From Candidatus Equibacterium intestinale (GTDB taxonomy: Bacteria > Bacteroidota > Bacteroidia > Bacteroidales > UBA932), in contig JAGHVP010000221.1 in the NCBI GenBank assembly GCA_018064305.1, positions 1-7,784 of the forward strand: a DNA stretch of 7,784 nucleotides. Reading direction: 5' to 3'. This document shows positions 5,004-7,784 of the stretch, piece by piece. The translations under genes and the position numbers were made by a program. A model generated the notes under the pieces. That model saw only the letters and a program-made list of their open reading frames with translations, was not told the origin of the DNA and did not search any database. Positions within the stretch are counted from its first letter, which is position 1; the number at the start of each line of letters is the position of its first letter.

Positions 5004-7784
5004 TTAGAATGTGAACGATAATGCGAATTGAACTGAACGGGGGTTGGGGAATGAACAACCGTCATAGCTGATGGTGTAGATTCCGCCGTCGGCGAATTCG
5101 GGGTCAAGACCTGAATACTTTGTGAGGGTAAGGAGGTTCTTGCCTGTAACGGCGAGACGCACCTGCTCGAACTTAACCTTCTTGAGCAAGCTTGCAGGGA
5201 GGTTGTAGCCGAGGGTGATGTCGCTGAAGCGGTAGAACGAACCATTCTCAAGCCAGCGGTCCTGGTCACCACGGCTGTTGCGGGTGTCACCATAAACGGG
5301 GCGCGGAGTGGTGGTTGAATGAACCTCCTGAGTCCAGGGCTTGTAGTCGTTGAAGTTGTTCTGGTTGGTTGAGAAGTCGGCTGCAGTAGCACGGGCACCG
5401 TTGTAAACCCACTGTCCGAAACGGCCGTAGCTGTTGACTGAAAGGTCAAGGCCCTTCCATCCCAGAGTGAAGCTGAGACCTGCATAAAGTTTTGCCCAAG
5501 GGCTCTTGTCTTCTATCACTGTGCGGTCTTCAGAAGAAATCTGTCCATCGTCGTTTGCATCCACATATCTGATATCGCCAGGCATTGCGTTGGGCTGGAT
5601 TACCTTGCCCTCGCTGTTGACATGTTTCTGTATTTCAGTAACATCCTGGAAGATACCGTCGGTCTGGTAGAGATACCACATACCGAGAGGTTTGCCGATT
5701 TCAGACTTTGTTGTAGAAGTGTAGTGTACGGTAGAACCGTAGCCGAAGCCGAGGATCTTGTTGTGAACTGTAGACATGTTGGCGTTGACGGTGTAGAAGA
5801 AGTCACCGATGCGGTCGTGCCAGCCTGCCTCGAACTCGAAACCGGTGTTCTGCAGCGAACCTGCATTCACTGTAGGAGCACCGCCCTCATTGCCTGTCGA
5901 CATAAGGATGGGCACTGAAAGAAGCAGGTCGGTACTCTTTGAATAGAAGTATTCTGCAGATGCTGAGAGACGCTTGTCAAACGCTGTGAGGTCGATACCG
6001 AAGTTGGCTGTGGTCTTCTTCTCCCATACGAGGTTGTTGTTGGTGAGGTTTGACTGGGTCTTGCCGATAACCTTCTCGTCACCGTTCATGATAGCACGGG
6101 GAGCAGTGTTGATGGTTGCCTGATAGTCCCATGCGCCGATATTGGAGTTACCGAGAGTACCCCAGTTGGCACGGATCTTCAAGTCGTCGATCCATTTTAC
6201 GTTGAAGAAGTCTTCCTGGCTGATACGCCATCCGATTGATGCAGATGCGAATGTATCCCAGCGGTAAAGTTCGGGAAGCCTTGAGGTTCCGTCGCGGCGG
6301 ACAGTGCCCTGGAAGAGATATTTGTCGTTGTATGCATAGTTGATACGTCCGAAGTATGAGAGGAGCAGATACTCGATGTAGCTTCCTGTACAGGTCTGTG
6401 TGCCTGTTGCGGAGTTGAATGAAGTGATGTACTTGTCACCTATTACGAGCGGGTCGAGCTTGGTCTCACCCTTGTAGTCTTCATGGAAGAAGTCGTATGA
6501 ATAACCGGCCACTGCACCGAGTGCGTGCTTGCCTATTGTCTGGTTGTAGTTGATGGTGGGCTCCACGAGAATCTTGTCGTGATATGCAGTTGTATATCCG
6601 ATGTGGGCGGCATCATCACCCTGACCCATTGTCCAGTTGCCTTTCTTGCGCAATGTGTCTGTGTAGCCGAAGTAATTCTTGTATGAGACATTGAGCTTTA
6701 CGTTGAGGATGTCCTTTACGATGTCAACCTTTCCGTAGATGTCACCATAGAGATACTGCTGGGGATTCACACTGTGATAGAGTTCCTCCTGAGCCACGGG
6801 GTTCAAGCCGTATGTGTTGGCCCTGTCGGCATTACCATAGCCGTATCCGCCGGGATGGCTCTCGTCATAAACGGGCACTGTCGGAGGCATTACGATGAAG
6901 TTTGACCAGGGGCTGCCCTTGAGCTGCTCGGTGGTTGATTTTGTGAAGAAGAAGTTTTCTCCGAACTCGAAGATACCCTTGCGTCCTGAGGTATTGATAC
7001 GGAAGCCGATCTGGTTGAAGCCTGTGTACTTGAGGGCACCGTTATCATCCTTATAGTTGATAGATGCGTAGTAGTTGATATCGTTTCCACCGCCTGAGAG
7101 AGAGATGTTGTAGTTCTGTATCATGGCATTCTCGAGCATCTCGCCCTGCCAGTCGGTATTGCTTTCGTAGTGGTTCTGGCGCTGTTTCACACCTGCCAGT
7201 CCCTGAAGCATGGCGTTGTCGTATGCCAAGTCATCGAATTTCTTGTATGTCTCTGCGTCCATCAGGTCGTAGCGGGGGAGCCAGTAGAGCTGTGTGCTGC
7301 CGTCAAACTTCACCTTCAAACCGTTTGAACGGCCTTTCTTTGTAGTGATGATGACAACACCGCTCGCTGCACGCGAACCGTAGATTGATGCTGAAGAAGC
7401 ATCCTTCAGGACCTGGATAGACTCGATATCCTCGACATTGAGTCCGAGCTCGCTTCCACCGTATGAACCGTCCACGATGAAGAGAGGAGAGTTGCCGGTG
7501 AATGAACCGATACCACGGATCTTGATAGATGCACCTGAACCGGGCTGGCCGCTTGAGGTGATGTTCACACCTGAAACAAGACCCTGCATTGAAGAGACCA
7601 CACCGCTTGATTTACGGTCGATGAGAGACTGCTGGCGGACGGTTGAAACCGAACCGAGGAGGTCTTTCTTCTTGACCGAACCATAACCGATGATGACTGT
7701 CTCTTCCAGCTGGTCGATGTCTTCTTCGAGAACAACGGTCATTCCGCTGGCTGCGGGAACAGATATTGTCTTGAATCCGAGGGC
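5004..7784 (-). CDS. SusC/RagA-family TonB-dependent outer-membrane transporter, 5' end outside window
   Basis: The frame is open from the right edge to a TAA at 5004-5006, giving 926 visible residues. The Met at 7742 is internal: the 14 residues before it (ALGFKTISVPAASG) are in frame and read as the end of the CarboxypepD_reg-like N-terminal domain. The missing part should be the signal peptide and most of that domain, roughly 80-150 residues by family length. Next comes the TonB-box/plug linker LEETVIIGYG (26-35). The plug follows with MQGLVSGVNITSSGQPGSG (66-84), IRG (89-91), PLFIVDG (100-106), IESIQVLKDASSASIYGSRA (120-139) and GVVIITTKKG (142-151). The remainder is the 22-strand barrel, with an acidic PGDIRYVDANDDGQISSED loop near residue 740 that is common in SusC proteins, and a typical C-terminal strand ending in Phe (VQFALSFTF). 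It imports a ligand together with the SusD encoded 18 bp downstream. The promoter must lie beyond the window. Confidence 0.97.
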   Translation of the reverse strand, partial: ALGFKTISVPAASGMTVVLEEDIDQLEETVIIGYGSVKKKDLLGSVSTVRQQSLIDRKSSGVVSSMQGLVSGVNITSSGQPGSGASIKIRGIGSFTGNSPLFIVDGSYGGSELGLNVEDIESIQVLKDASSASIYGSRAASGVVIITTKKGRSNGLKVKFDGSTQLYWLPRYDLMDAETYKKFDDLAYDNAMLQGLAGVKQRQNHYESNTDWQGEMLENAMIQNYNISLSGGGNDINYYASINYKDDNGALKYTGFNQIGFRINTSGRKGIFEFGENFFFTKSTTEQLKGSPWSNFIVMPPTVPVYDESHPGGYGYGNADRANTYGLNPVAQEELYHSVNPQQYLYGDIYGKVDIVKDILNVKLNVSYKNYFGYTDTLRKKGNWTMGQGDDAAHIGYTTAYHDKILVEPTINYNQTIGKHALGAVAGYSYDFFHEDYKGETKLDPLVIGDKYITSFNSATGTQTCTGSYIEYLLLSYFGRINYAYNDKYLFQGTVRRDGTSRLPELYRWDTFASASIGWRISQEDFFNVKWIDDLKIRANWGTLGNSNIGAWDYQATINTAPRAIMNGDEKVIGKTQSNLTNNNLVWEKKTTANFGIDLTAFDKRLSASAEYFYSKSTDLLLSVPILMSTGNEGGAPTVNAGSLQNTGFEFEAGWHDRIGDFFYTVNANMSTVHNKILGFGYGSTVHYTSTTKSEIGKPLGMWYLYQTDGIFQDVTEIQKHVNSEGKVIQPNAMPGDIRYVDANDDGQISSEDRTVIEDKSPWAKLYAGLSFTLGWKGLDLSVNSYGRFGQWVYNGARATAADFSTNQNNFNDYKPWTQEVHSTTTPRPVYGDTRNSRGDQDRWLENGSFYRFSDITLGYNLPASLLKKVKFEQVRLAVTGKNLLTLTKYSGLDPEFADGGIYTISYDGCSFPNPRSVQFALSFTF

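Noticed and set aside
4982..5485. Minus-strand open frame of 167 codons overlapping the susC 3' end
   Set aside because: It is an out-of-frame shadow of the SusC barrel. Its translation is Ser/Thr/Arg-rich low-complexity sequence and the SusC frame is intact.
5622..5918. Plus-strand open frame of 98 codons inside susC
   Set aside because: It is antisense to a well-conserved barrel region and has no leader, domain or neighbours on that strand.
7740..7742. ATG at 7742 as the start of the SusC gene
   Set aside because: The frame stays open to the window edge and the upstream residues match the end of the usual N-terminal domain. A start here would lack a signal peptide.

Overview
The window looks like part of a polysaccharide-utilization-type locus (PUL) from a gut-type Bacteroidota, order Bacteroidales. 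The evidence is an adjacent SusC/SusD pair, several lipoproteins with Bacteroidota-style signal peptides, BACON and FISUMP domains, and AT-rich gene starts mostly without a Shine-Dalgarno motif. The protein style suggests Muribaculaceae or a relative, but that placement is a guess. All recognised genes lie on the minus strand and are transcribed from right to left.

The layout in transcription order is as follows. (1) A SusC-type TonB-dependent transporter (5004-7784) whose 5' end lies beyond the right edge. (2) A complete SusD-type lipoprotein (3405-4985), 18 bp downstream. (3) A complete lipoprotein with an N-terminal BACON domain and a C-terminal FISUMP domain (2271-3383), 21 bp downstream and in the place usually held by SusE/SusF-like surface glycan-binding proteins. 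(4) A 70-bp spacer holding a GC-rich hairpin followed by a T-rich tract (about 2215-2253), probably a terminator or attenuator. (5) A complete nucleoside-hydrolase-like lipoprotein (1172-2200). (6) A lipoprotein (1-1156), 15 bp downstream, that resembles five-bladed beta-propeller glycoside hydrolases and runs off the left edge. No stretch over 300 bp lacks a gene. I saw no RNA gene, CRISPR array or mobile element.

The likely joint role is capture and import of a nutrient. SusC and SusD form the outer-membrane transporter and its lid. The BACON/FISUMP protein may bind substrate or the cell surface. The propeller and the nucleoside-hydrolase-like protein would cleave glycosidic or N-ribosyl bonds. 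Combining SusCD with a nucleoside-hydrolase-family lipoprotein and a propeller enzyme recalls the ribose/nucleoside-scavenging (rus) loci described in Bacteroides. No ribokinase, permease or regulator is visible here, and the hydrolase has a non-standard active site, so the true substrate is open. The most interesting points are that possible unusual ribosyl-type specificity and the hairpin that divides the binding/transport genes from the enzyme genes.
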